Assembly: GCA_025056955.1 (NCBI GenBank)
Contig: JANWYL010000127.1
Coordinates: forward strand, 1-8,283
DNA from: Sandaracinaceae bacterium
GTDB taxonomy: Bacteria > Myxococcota_A > Polyangia > Polyangiales > Sandaracinaceae
Direction of reading: 5' to 3'
Length of the DNA stretch: 8,283 bases
In this document: piece after piece, positions 1 to 6,627 of the stretch
Position numbering within the stretch: the first letter of the stretch is position 1
Layout of the letters: each line of letters begins with the position of its first letter
Translations under genes and position numbers: made by a program
The notes under the pieces: generated by a model
Seen by the model: the letters and a program-made list of their open reading frames with translations, nothing else
Database searches by the model: none
Told to the model about the DNA's origin: nothing

Positions 1-401
1 TGCGCGAGCACTTCGCGAAATCGCGATCGTGCTCCAAGATAATCCCCAGCTCGAAACAAAGAATCAGCAAGCAAAAACAACGCATCAGAGAAGCCAGGAT
101 GATTCGGATGGTTCTCGACAATGTCAGTGAAAATAATGGAAGCGCGGACATAATCCTTGAGCTGATAGTAGAGTTCTCCATCAGTTAAGCGCTCTTCAAC
201 ATAGGTATGGCTCCTCTGCTTTTCCACTCCTAAGGGTTCCTTCAGCCATGCGTCAATCTGACCTTCAAGCATTGACACTTCTCGCGCCAAGGCAGTCAAA
301 TCCTGAGCGGAAATTGGTTTGCCCGCTCCAAGAGCCACCATTCCCGCGAGCACAACCCAAAGTGCTCGATCTAATCGAGCCTGCCAGCCCCAGACCTTCA
401 C
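1..401 (-). CDS. Exported TPR-repeat protein, N-terminal part (3' end beyond window)
   Basis: 133 codons of this gene are visible; it runs off the left edge. I chose the GTG whose complement lies at 399-401. It overlaps the TAG stop of the upstream gene by one base and has GAGGAG about 5 bases upstream, so it is probably translationally coupled. An ATG at codon 21 is possible but would remove most of the signal peptide. Residues 1-32 look like a Sec signal: a basic N-terminus, a hydrophobic core from about 13 to 26, and cleavage after ISA (position 32). A short helix follows (34-56). Residues 68-101 and 104-133 then read as TPR helix pairs, with Tyr/Leu/Ala spacing, a DY turn and motifs such as FLLADSLFRAGDY. 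TPR proteins are scaffolds, so the mature protein probably works in the periplasm or envelope. The partner may be the coiled-coil protein encoded just upstream. Family-level function only; the specific role is unknown. Myxobacterial gliding-type TPR proteins are one possible comparison, unproven. Confidence 0.82.
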   Translation of the reverse strand, partial: MKVWGWQARLDRALWVVLAGMVALGAGKPISAQDLTALAREVSMLEGQIDAWLKEPLGVEKQRSHTYVEERLTDGELYYQLKDYVRASIIFTDIVENHPNHPGFSDALFLLADSLFRAGDYLGARSRFREVLA

Positions 402-1129
402 TATTGCTCCTCCCTTCCCGTTTGAGCTCCCGCTTCTTCAGCTCGTTTACCTCTTCCTAGCCCCTCAATTCGCTCAAGGTAACGAACAGCAGGCCTTTCT
501 TCAAGTGGAGCAGTTGGCCCTCCCTTTTCGTAAGCAACCACCCGCAAGGTGACCGATTTGCCCTCAGGAACATTGAAAGTGTAGCTGGATCGAACACGGA
601 AGCGGTAACCTTTCAAGTAGGAGAAGATGCCATAACCGTGGCCCCTGTACTCTAAATTCACTGTGAGGTTGTGATCCCCTGGAACGATTGATCCATTGTA
701 CACCTCAAATTCGGCCTGGTCTCCAAGCGGGCCCTCTTCATCAGCTCGGCTGAAAATTCGAGCACCATCGAGTGCATATTGCACCTTGACCAATCGATAT
801 GAAGCCGACATGCGATTTTCGTGGATGATCAAGGCTTGCGCACCTGCGACCACGCCCTGTAGAACCGTCTCAGCCAAAAGAGAGAGGCGCGTTTTGGAGC
901 GAAAAATTTGCTCCTTCAACGCATCAATTCGTTGCTCAAGATCGCGCAAGCGAGTGGCATAGGCACCTGCATCCACTGTTGGGGCTGCCTGCCCTCCTCC
1001 TTCACTTAACCCTTCAGAAGGTTGAGAGGGCGTGCCAGGAACTTCCTGAGCCCAACCTTTGAGTACGTTTCCACCACCTACAGCAAGTGAAATCCCAATC
1101 ATTCCAAAAACAACCACCAGCTTGCGCAT
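401..1129 (-). CDS. Secreted coiled-coil plus beta-domain protein of unknown function
   Basis: 242 residues, ATG start preceded by a strong SD (GAGGAGGA, complement at 1133-1140). Residues 1-27 form a Sec signal peptide, MRK then a hydrophobic core, with likely cleavage after GWA. Residues 30-56 are a Pro/Gly/Ser-rich linker. Residues 57-86 are heptad-like (LRDLEQRIDALKEQI) and probably a short coiled coil. Residues 100-205 alternate in a beta pattern and carry the distinctive YRGHGYGIFSYLKGYRFRV stretch. The tail after 222 is charged and low in complexity. I recall similar myxobacterial proteins carrying the label 'dihydrolipoamide acetyltransferase'. If so the label is wrong for this one: there is no lipoyl domain and no HxxxDG catalytic motif. 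The beta domain resembles an Ig-like or carbohydrate-binding fold, but that is only an impression. The gene sits inside a four-gene operon, coupled to the TPR gene by a one-base overlap. It is probably a periplasmic or outer-membrane-associated structural partner. Confidence 0.85.
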   Translation of the reverse strand: MRKLVVVFGMIGISLAVGGGNVLKGWAQEVPGTPSQPSEGLSEGGGQAAPTVDAGAYATRLRDLEQRIDALKEQIFRSKTRLSLLAETVLQGVVAGAQALIIHENRMSASYRLVKVQYALDGARIFSRADEEGPLGDQAEFEVYNGSIVPGDHNLTVNLEYRGHGYGIFSYLKGYRFRVRSSYTFNVPEGKSVTLRVVAYEKGGPTAPLEERPAVRYLERIEGLGRGKRAEEAGAQTGREEQ

Positions 1130-1138
1130 AAGTCCTCC

Positions 1139-1339
1139 TCAAATTTGATTCAACCAATCCGCCCTGACTTCAAATTTCCTCAAATTCCTCGGCAAAACGC
1201 AAACCTCTTTGCACTCCCAGCCCATAATCAATTCGCCATCCCACTGTTGGGCTGCTACATAACACGCGGCCTCATATCGGTCAATGAATCTGACTTCCTC
1301 TGCCAGAGGGCAGGTTTTCCTGTTGCTGCCCCAAAGCAT
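1139..1339 (-). CDS. Small Cys-rich hypothetical protein (66 aa)
   Basis: I do not recognise this protein. It begins at an ATG (complement 1337-1339) inside the 3' end of the STAS-like gene, overlapping it by 59 bases in another frame. A purine-rich GGAAGGGG lies about 8 bases upstream as a possible SD. It ends with a TGA that forms part of the SD of the next gene, 9 bases before that gene's start. This is the usual layout of a coupled operon gene. The product has four Cys (10, 26, 43, 47), five Trp or Tyr in the middle (Y22, Y27, W33, W41, W62), and a protein-like central segment, IDRYEAACYVAAQQW followed by GWECKEVC. There is no signal peptide or membrane segment. Cys43-x3-Cys47 with the other two Cys could bind metal or form disulfides, which is inference only. 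Alternatively, the frame could be the true C-terminus of the STAS-like protein if the sequence has a frameshift near 1281-1339. Confidence 0.55.
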   Translation of the reverse strand: MLWGSNRKTCPLAEEVRFIDRYEAACYVAAQQWDGELIMGWECKEVCVLPRNLRKFEVRADWLNQI

Positions 1340-2213
1340 CCGAAGCGCCCCTTCCTTGTTCCTCCATCCCGCTTTGCTTCCGCTTTTTGCCCCAAAGCGA
1401 AGCCATTCGAATCCGTACGCGGCTTATGATTGTGGGCGATAGATATTGCCTCGCGTGCTCCAAAGCAGCCCCAAGTGTTGTTTTTATTTCAATGCCTGAC
1501 CCTTCTTGACGGACCCAACAGATCTCCTCCCTTTTACCACTATCAACGGCAATAACGTGCACCCCAATTGACATGATTGTACGAAGCAGTGCAATGACCG
1601 AATCCTTACACTCAGAGGATCTGTCATCGACAAAATGAAAGAGCAAAAGAAGAACACGGATGTCTTTTTTGAGAAATTGAGGCAACAAGCGCTGGGCAAC
1701 TGGGTTGATCCATTCTGGCTCGCAAGGCCCTTGGAGCACCAAGCAAGCGATGCCCGGCTCTACGTCCCAAAGGAGCACAGACTCGGCCAAAAGCTGAGAC
1801 CAACGGTCGTGTTCGTTCTCCATCAGACCTTTGACGTAGCCTTCGAGCACATATCCCAGGGGAGAAACACCTTGGATACCAAATGACAAGGCAAAGCGCT
1901 CAAGCACTTGCCCCAAAGCCAAAGTCTCAAACATCGTCCCCCCAACTTCCGCACAACGCCTTCCAAACAAGAAGGCAAGGGACATGGCTTCGCTTAGCGC
2001 CACGGGATCAATCGCTCGCTCCATGGCACTAAGCACTGTCTCGGCATCTTCTGCAATACCACTGACGATTTTTTCGCGGACCTTGACAGAAGCCACGCCG
2101 CTTTCCCGTTCTTCAAGGGCCTTCCGCAAACGAAGCATGCAGGAATGCTCCCTTGAAATTTGATCAGCCAAATCACTCTTCTTGGTAGAGCGCTCCTCCT
2201 CAGCCACAGCCAC
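1281..2213 (-). CDS. Helical-domain plus STAS-like protein (possible RsbR/RsbS-type regulator)
   Basis: 310 residues from a GTG start at 2211-2213, with GGGGTGAG just upstream; a second GTG two codons later is also possible. The first ten residues are hydrophilic, and there is no signal peptide, so it is cytoplasmic. Residues about 12-148 are predicted largely helical, with a motif-rich stretch FETLALGQVLERFALSFG (95-112) then SPLGYVLEGYVKGLME. Residues about 150-258 fit a STAS-type alternating beta/alpha fold: a strand ending in LVLQG, a helix (PVAQRLLPQFL), a strong strand VLLLLFHF, then DDRSSE at the position where STAS anti-sigma antagonists carry the conserved Asp and phosphorylated Ser/Thr. 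A helix and the strand VHVIAVDS follow. The C-terminal 40 residues are polar and low in complexity. STAS proteins switch partners by Ser/Thr phosphorylation; whether S199 or S200 is used is inference. It heads the minus-strand operon and diverges from a sigma-54 activator. The STAS call rests on pattern, not on a database match. Confidence 0.72.
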   Translation of the reverse strand: MAVAEEERSTKKSDLADQISREHSCMLRLRKALEERESGVASVKVREKIVSGIAEDAETVLSAMERAIDPVALSEAMSLAFLFGRRCAEVGGTMFETLALGQVLERFALSFGIQGVSPLGYVLEGYVKGLMENEHDRWSQLLAESVLLWDVEPGIACLVLQGPCEPEWINPVAQRLLPQFLKKDIRVLLLLFHFVDDRSSECKDSVIALLRTIMSIGVHVIAVDSGKREEICWVRQEGSGIEIKTTLGAALEHARQYLSPTIISRVRIRMASLWGKKRKQSGMEEQGRGASDALGQQQENLPSGRGSQIH

Positions 2214-2271
2214 ACCTCACCCCAGGCCCCCTTCTGATGAGTTTGCATCAATATCCTTTTGGAACCAAGCC
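2214..2271. promoter_or_regulatory. 58-bp divergent intergenic region
   Basis: This short gap separates the STAS-like gene (leftward) from the sigma-54 response regulator gene (rightward), so both start signals, and probably the promoters, lie here or within the flanking 5' coding ends. I found no convincing -35/-10 pair and no sigma-54 GG-N10-GC element in either direction. A small inverted repeat TTGG-N2-CCAA at 2259-2268 overlaps the weak SD (TTTTGGA) of the rightward gene. Its arms are only 4 bp, so it may be chance. Confidence 0.4.
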
Positions 2272-3681
2272 ATGTCCCACACAGTTTTGGTTATCGATGA
2301 CGAGAAAAACATCAGGCGAACCCTTCAGATGGTACTCGAATCTGCAGACCTCCATGTGATTGGCGCAAATTCTGCTGAGGAAGCTTTACAAATTGCAGAA
2401 GACCACGAGCCAGATGTTGTGCTCCTCGACGTGCGTCTACCAGGGATGAGTGGAATCCAAGCCATACGGGCTTTTCGCTCAGCTGGGTTTGAGATGCCGA
2501 TTATCATGATTTCCGGCCACTCGACAATCTCAGAAGCCATCGATGCCCTTCGGCAAGGAGCCACGGATTTTCTCGAAAAACCCCTTGACCGCAACCGGGT
2601 GCTTGTCAGCGTGCAAAACGCGCTTCGCACTTGGTCGCTCGAGAAAGAGCTGCGTTCGATTCGAGAAAACACCGAAAAGCGCTATGAGATGGTTGGCAAA
2701 AGCGAAGCCATGCGCCGCCTCTTTGAGGAGATTGAAAAAGTTGCTCCGACGCGCAGTCGAGTATTGATCATTGGAGAGAGTGGAACAGGGAAGGAGTTGG
2801 TGGCCCGAGCCATCCATCGCCTCTCCCCTCGCGCCAACCAACCTTTCGTCAAAGTGAATTGCGCAGCGATCCCATCTGAATTGATCGAAAGCGAGCTATT
2901 TGGTCACGAAAAGGGCGCCTTCACTGGAGCAACGAGTAGAAAACAAGGGCTTTTTGAATTGGCCCATCGAGGAACGCTTTTTCTCGATGAAATCGGAGAC
3001 ATGTCTCTTAGCGCCCAAGCCAAACTTTTAAGGGTGCTTCAGAGCGGCGAGTTTACGCGAGTGGGAGGAGAGCGCCCCATTTCAGTCGATGTTCGGATCA
3101 TCGCTGCCACAAATAAAGATCTTGAAAGCGCAATTGAAAAAGGAGTTTTTCGGGAAGATCTGTATTTTCGCTTGAATGTCATTCCCATTCGCACTCCCCC
3201 TTTGCGTGAGCGTCCTGAAGACATTCCTCTCCTCGTTGCAGCTTTTGTTCAAGAATTTGCCAAGGAGCATGGCATTCCCCCAAAGCCGATTGATCCGGAA
3301 GTGTTTGACGTGCTCGCAGAACGAAGCTGGCCGGGCAATGTGAGAGAGCTTCGCAATCTTGTGGAGCGGATGCTGATATTGAGTGACGAGCGCATCACCA
3401 TCGATGACATCCCAGAGCTTCCTGAACAAGAGCTGAGGCGCCTGCGTAAGCTTTTCCCTTTGCCCCAGCCAGAGCATCGAGAGCACAAACGAGAAAGCCT
3501 CAAGTCCTATCGAGAGCGCGCCGAGCGGGAATATATCCTCTCCACCCTGCGGGAAGTCGATTGGAACATATCGAAAGCGGCCCTTCTTCTTGGTGTTGAG
3601 CGCACAAACCTTCACAAAAAGCTCAAGGTCCTCGGAATTCGAAGGGAAGACGAAGGGGGGCCGAAAATTCAGTCGGGCTGA
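2272..3681 (+). CDS. Sigma-54-dependent response regulator, NtrC/NtrX type
   Basis: 469 residues with all three expected domains. The receiver domain (3-120) has acidic pocket D9/D10, phosphoacceptor D53 (LLDVRLPGMSG), S81 and K103. The AAA+ domain (about 140-375) has Walker A GESGTGKE (168-175), the sigma-54-contacting GAFTGA loop (215-220), Walker B LFLDEIGD (236-243), and the arginine-rich YFRLNV and PPLRERPEDIP segments. A Fis-type helix-turn-helix closes it (about 435-465), with the ISKAALLLGVERTNLHKKL segment typical of NtrX-like proteins. Phosphorylation should allow ATP-driven opening of promoters held by RpoN polymerase. I chose the ATG at 2272 because the receiver domain begins there (MSHTVLVIDDE). 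The in-frame ATG at 2182 would add 30 residues unlike any receiver N-terminus and overlap the divergent gene. There is no histidine kinase in the window, so it is an orphan here. It may control the divergent operon or the M16 pair, but no sigma-54 promoter was seen next to either. Confidence 0.96.
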   Translation: MSHTVLVIDDEKNIRRTLQMVLESADLHVIGANSAEEALQIAEDHEPDVVLLDVRLPGMSGIQAIRAFRSAGFEMPIIMISGHSTISEAIDALRQGATDFLEKPLDRNRVLVSVQNALRTWSLEKELRSIRENTEKRYEMVGKSEAMRRLFEEIEKVAPTRSRVLIIGESGTGKELVARAIHRLSPRANQPFVKVNCAAIPSELIESELFGHEKGAFTGATSRKQGLFELAHRGTLFLDEIGDMSLSAQAKLLRVLQSGEFTRVGGERPISVDVRIIAATNKDLESAIEKGVFREDLYFRLNVIPIRTPPLRERPEDIPLLVAAFVQEFAKEHGIPPKPIDPEVFDVLAERSWPGNVRELRNLVERMLILSDERITIDDIPELPEQELRRLRKLFPLPQPEHREHKRESLKSYRERAEREYILSTLREVDWNISKAALLLGVERTNLHKKLKVLGIRREDEGGPKIQSG

Positions 3682-3700
3682 TTTCTCAGGCAGCCTTTCT
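3676..3700 (+). terminator. Weak terminator candidate after the response regulator
   Basis: GGCTG at 3676-3680 pairs with CAGCC at 3691-3695, giving a 5-bp stem with a 10-base loop that includes the stop codon, followed by TTTCT. An alternative shorter stem, CTGA/TCAG, competes with it. The stem is short and the T run brief, so this is a marginal candidate. Confidence 0.25.
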
Positions 3701-3750
3701 ACCGAAAAACGCCGAAAAGCCAGAACCTTAGCGGATTTGAGGCCAATCGA

Positions 3751-3779
3751 TTGATGAAGGTTGCACGCCTCAGTGAAAT
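3751..3779 (+). promoter_or_regulatory. Candidate sigma-70-type promoter for the M16 pair
   Basis: TTGATG (3751-3756) and TGAAAT (3774-3779) are separated by exactly 17 bases, each matching four of six consensus bases. The predicted start near 3786 would leave a short leader with GAAGAGG (3784-3790) at its very 5' end as the SD. It lies in the 122-bp gap between the regulator and the first M16 gene. An imperfect TGAGGC/GCCTCA inverted repeat (about 3737-3773) spans it. Plausible but weak. Confidence 0.3.
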
Positions 3780-3803
3780 GGGGGAAGAGGCCAGTAGCTC
3801 ATA

Positions 3804-5132
3804 ATGCCAACAAGTCTTCGTTTTCGAGCGCTCGACCCCCTTCCTTTTGGCACAAGACTCTCAATTGCGCGCTTTGCTTTTGAAAACGGCCTCTTGGCTT
3901 TGCTTGTTCAGGACCATCGAGCCCCCATTGTGTCCTATCAAGCCTGGTTCAAAGTTGGCTCACGCGACGAAGCAGTTGGGAAAAGCGGGCAAGCCCACCT
4001 CCTTGAGCATCTTCTCTTTCTGGACATCTTGGGTTGGCCAGATGGAGGGATCGACCGGGTCGTCGAGGAAGCGGGAGGAAATACAAATGCAGCCACATGG
4101 GTCGATTTTACTCACTTCTACGAAAACCTCCCGGCATCCAAACTCGAACTGGCAATTCAGCTCGAGTCAAAGCGAATGCATGGGCTTTGCCTTTCAGAGG
4201 AGCGCCTTGAAAACGAAAAGCGTGTGGTTCTCTCAGAACGAAAAGAGCAGGTGGATGACGACATCGAGGGAACCACGCAAGAGGTGCTCCACGCGATGGC
4301 TTTCGGTCGCAGACACCCCTACGGCTGGCCAACGATTGGATGGAAAAAAGACATCATTGCCATCACACCTGAAGATTGCATGCACTTCTATCGAACGCAC
4401 TACTGCCCAAAGCGGTGCATTGTGGTGATCGTGGGTGATTTTGAAATCGAGACAGCACTTTCTGAAATTGCCAAAGCCTATTCCCCACTTGCACCTAGAG
4501 GCATCGAGCGGCTTCCGCCTCCCTCACCCCCAAGGTGGCGCCCGAGGCGCCGAACCATTTTTCGCCCTGCTGCCTCGCCCAAGCTCATGCTGGCATGGCC
4601 TGCGCCTTCCATTACCTCTCCCTACCACTCCCACCTTTTGCTGGTTTCGGAAGTGCTCGGTGGGGGCAGAAGCAGCCGGCTCTTTCGCTCTTTGGTTGAA
4701 GACATGGAAGTTGCAACCGATGTACAGACCCATCTTTTGCCCTTTGAGGGACCATCTCTTTTTGAAATTTGGGTGGATCTACGCCCTGATTCTTCGATCG
4801 AAGAAGTGCTCGAGCACATCCAAAAAGAATTATCGCGCCTGGAAGATCGCCCCCTGAGTTATGAAGAACTTCAAAGTGCAAGAAATCGCCTCGAGCTTCG
4901 TTTTTTTGAGTCGTTACGTACCCGCTCCGGCATTGCTGAGGAAATCGGCTTCTGCGCAGCGGTCACGGGCGATCCGGCCTATGGCTTTGTTCAGATCGAG
5001 CGCTGCCGCCAAAGCACTCCATGGGAGATTCTAGACACCGTCAAGCGCGTCTTTCGGTTCCCCCCTCTTGAGCTTTGTTTGCTCCCTCTTGAAGCCAGAA
5101 AAGCCCATAACGCAACAAGGAGCTGCCCATGA
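3804..5132 (+). CDS. M16 family zinc metallopeptidase, catalytic subunit
   Basis: 442 residues, the usual size for a single M16B subunit. The inverted zinc motif HLLEH is at 65-69 (ligands H65 and H69, general base E68). The distal glutamates E138 and E145, seven apart in NEKRVVLSE, match the spacing in mitochondrial processing peptidase beta (the last 76 residues from the second His). HPYGWPTIGW (171-180) is also a family hallmark. The second half keeps the M16 fold (VLGGGRSSRLF, 284-294). However, the usual Arg and Tyr that bind substrate in this half are replaced by V298 and T305. The in-frame TAG at 3795-3797 fixes the ATG at 3804 as the first possible start, with GAAGAGG 13 bases upstream. 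No signal peptide is visible, so the enzyme is probably cytoplasmic, unlike many proteobacterial relatives. The next gene overlaps by 4 bp and supplies the complementary half. It is likely a peptidase for peptides or small proteins; the substrate is unknown. Confidence 0.95.
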   Translation: MPTSLRFRALDPLPFGTRLSIARFAFENGLLALLVQDHRAPIVSYQAWFKVGSRDEAVGKSGQAHLLEHLLFLDILGWPDGGIDRVVEEAGGNTNAATWVDFTHFYENLPASKLELAIQLESKRMHGLCLSEERLENEKRVVLSERKEQVDDDIEGTTQEVLHAMAFGRRHPYGWPTIGWKKDIIAITPEDCMHFYRTHYCPKRCIVVIVGDFEIETALSEIAKAYSPLAPRGIERLPPPSPPRWRPRRRTIFRPAASPKLMLAWPAPSITSPYHSHLLLVSEVLGGGRSSRLFRSLVEDMEVATDVQTHLLPFEGPSLFEIWVDLRPDSSIEEVLEHIQKELSRLEDRPLSYEELQSARNRLELRFFESLRTRSGIAEEIGFCAAVTGDPAYGFVQIERCRQSTPWEILDTVKRVFRFPPLELCLLPLEARKAHNATRSCP

Positions 5133-6469
5133 AGGCGCTTCTGGCAGAAAATGGAATTCCCCTCCTCGTCGAAAGCGATGATTTTTTGCCCATTGTCGAT
5201 GTCGTCATTGGACTTCCTCTTGGGAGCGCCTGGGATCCTCCGGGCCTTGAAGGCCTCACGGCATTGTCCGTCCACATGCTCCGCCGCGGAACCAGTGCCT
5301 ACAAGCCTCCTAAGGGCCCTCCCCTGCCAGCGCTCTCATCCCAGGAGTTCGAAGCGAGCATCGAGCGCTTGGGTGCCTCAATTGAGGTTGAATTACAACG
5401 CACAAGTGTTCGCATCCACGCCAGCGTGATTCGGCCCAACCTTGCCCCTCTTTTTTCTCTTCTAGGCGCCATGCTCGAAGCACCAGCACTAGGGGCCCAA
5501 GAATTTTTGCGCCTTCGTAACCAAACCATGGCCCACCTCGAATCGGAGCTTGACGATGATGCTTTTCTCGGAACCCTCGCCTGGCAAAAGCACCTTTTCC
5601 GAGATCATCCCTTTGCGCGTCCTTCCTACGGGACTTTGTCGTCTCTTGCTCAAATGAGGGTCGACCAATTACGGGCCTTTTTTGAGGAGTGGATCAAAGC
5701 ATCTCCAATGATTGTGGGCTTTGGAGGCGCGATTTCCCCTGAAGAGGCGGTCGAGCTGATCGAAGCCAACTTTGGAGTGAGAAAAAGCAAAAATCGACCC
5801 TTTGTGCTCTCCGAACCTCCTCCCCCCAAAGGCATCCAAGTTGCCATCGTTCACCAAGCACAACGCGAACAGTCACAGCTCTTCGTTACCGCACTTGGAG
5901 CCAAGCTTGGTGCGCCCTCTTTTTATCCCTTGGTTGTTGCAAACGCAGCCTTTGGCGGAATGTACACGAGCCGCTTGGTCCGCCACGTTCGCGAACTCAA
6001 GGGGTGGAGTTATTCCGCCATGAGCCATCTCTATGCAGACCGCGTTCGTGATGCTTGGGTGATCCATACGCACCCTCCTCTTTCGGTGCTAGGAAAATGC
6101 ATCAAGCTCGAACTTGATTTGATTCAAGAGTTTTGGAGCGATGGCATTAAAGAAGACGAACTCGATGGGGCCAAGCGCCACCTCATCCACTCACATGCTT
6201 TTCGAAGGGAAAGCGCTTTCCAACGCCTAAGCCCGTACCTTGAAGCCTGGCTGCATGAGCTCCCAGGAGATGCCCTTTCCCAACCAAGCGAGGAGATTGC
6301 ACGGCTCACACTTCAAGATGTCAATCAAGCCATCCAAAGCGCATGGGCCTTTGGGCATGACCTTTGTGTAGTCATTTCAATGTCTGGCCCTGCGCCACGG
6401 CTTGAAAAAGAAGCCCAGCGCCTTTCCGGGGCGCTTACGATTTATGAGCCACGCACCCTCATTCGGTAG
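5129..6469 (+). CDS. M16 family peptidase-like, non-catalytic partner subunit
   Basis: 446 residues. The ATG overlaps the upstream stop as ATGA, with AAGGAG 6 bases before it, so translation is coupled for 1:1 synthesis. The M16 fold is clear across the length: an N-terminal GLPLGSAWDPPGLEGLTAL segment, HPFARPSYGTL at 160-170, and FGGMYTSRLVRHVREL at 275-290. The HxxEH motif is absent: the equivalent place reads LSVHMLRRG (46-54), so it cannot bind the catalytic zinc. It does keep R288 and Y295 (in RELKGWSYS), the pair that in heterodimeric M16B enzymes holds the substrate. This is the pattern of active/inactive M16 pairs such as mitochondrial processing peptidase and several bacterial two-gene systems. 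No signal peptide. The gene ends 5 bp from the 3' end of the convergent tRNA gene, and its last 70 bases contain a hairpin that could stop the tRNA transcript. Confidence 0.93.
   Translation: MKALLAENGIPLLVESDDFLPIVDVVIGLPLGSAWDPPGLEGLTALSVHMLRRGTSAYKPPKGPPLPALSSQEFEASIERLGASIEVELQRTSVRIHASVIRPNLAPLFSLLGAMLEAPALGAQEFLRLRNQTMAHLESELDDDAFLGTLAWQKHLFRDHPFARPSYGTLSSLAQMRVDQLRAFFEEWIKASPMIVGFGGAISPEEAVELIEANFGVRKSKNRPFVLSEPPPPKGIQVAIVHQAQREQSQLFVTALGAKLGAPSFYPLVVANAAFGGMYTSRLVRHVRELKGWSYSAMSHLYADRVRDAWVIHTHPPLSVLGKCIKLELDLIQEFWSDGIKEDELDGAKRHLIHSHAFRRESAFQRLSPYLEAWLHELPGDALSQPSEEIARLTLQDVNQAIQSAWAFGHDLCVVISMSGPAPRLEKEAQRLSGALTIYEPRTLIR
6404..6435 (-). terminator. Intrinsic terminator candidate for the tRNA-Leu transcript, inside the M16 partner gene
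   Basis: Read on the minus strand, AGCGCC and GGCGCT (complements at 6430-6435 and 6417-6422) form a perfect 6-bp GC-rich stem with a 7-base loop. A GGGC then precedes TTCTTTTT (complement 6405-6412). It begins about 40 bases past the tRNA 3' end, and nothing better occurs in the 5-bp gap between the genes. The 4-base space between stem and T run is slightly long, so efficiency is uncertain. Confidence 0.45.
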
Positions 6470-6474
6470 CTTTA

Positions 6475-6558
6475 TGCGGAAGAGAGGACTCGAACCTCCA
6501 TGCCCTTTCGGGCGCTGGAACCTGAATCCAGTGCGTCTGCCAGTTCCGCCACTTCCGC
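6475..6558 (-). tRNA. tRNA-Leu (anticodon CAG)
   Basis: 84 bases without an encoded CCA. The acceptor stem GCGGAAG pairs fully with CTTCCGC, followed by discriminator A. The anticodon stem CTGGA/TCCAG encloses loop TTCAGGT, giving anticodon CAG (complement at 6522-6524), which reads the Leu codon CUG. The long variable arm forms a GCCC-GAAA-GGGC hairpin, as expected for a class II leucine tRNA. The T arm GGAGG-TTCGAGT-CCTCT is canonical. It lies downstream of rluD on the same strand and tail to tail with the M16 operon. The CCA must be added after transcription. Confidence 0.97.
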
Positions 6559-6571
6559 AAGGTTTACTTAC

Positions 6572-6599
6572 TCTCTAGCCCTTTTTCGCTCTCGGTCAA
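6572..6599 (-). promoter_or_regulatory. Candidate promoter for tRNA-Leu
   Basis: On the minus strand TTGACC (complement 6594-6599) and TAGAGA (complement 6572-6577) are 16 bases apart, and the tRNA 5' end follows 13 bases after the -10. The -35 matches five of six consensus bases but the -10 is poor. The tRNA could instead be processed from a dnaJ-rluD read-through transcript. Confidence 0.35.
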
Positions 6600-6627
6600 G
6601 TGAAAGGTGGAGCGGCACCAGTTTTCA

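Noticed and set aside
248..552. Overlapping plus-strand frames of 70 and 77 codons
   Set aside because: Pro/Leu/Ser-rich frames antisense to the two exported-protein genes, with no SD or motif.
2182..2271. Upstream ATG extending the response regulator by 30 residues
   Set aside because: The extension overlaps the divergent gene by 32 bases and is unlike receiver-domain N-termini; the receiver starts directly at the ATG at 2272.
2214..2271. Sigma-54 promoter (GG-N10-GC) in the divergent region, suggested by TTTGCA at 2242-2247
   Set aside because: There is no GG at the required distance on either strand; the match is only to the -12 half.
3082..3615. 177-codon open frame antisense to the AAA+ and DNA-binding domains of the response regulator
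   Set aside because: The opposite strand carries all NtrC-family motifs without a break; this frame has none and no SD or operon context.
3847..4857. Two long plus-strand frames (193 and 140 codons) in another frame of the first M16 gene
   Set aside because: The M16 frame is continuous with the zinc motif and distal glutamates; the alternatives are shadow translations without motifs.
6605..6625. GGTG-N6-CACC hairpin on the minus strand just after rluD, followed by TTT, as an rluD terminator
   Set aside because: A 4-bp stem and three Ts are too weak to support a terminator; read-through to the tRNA is as likely.
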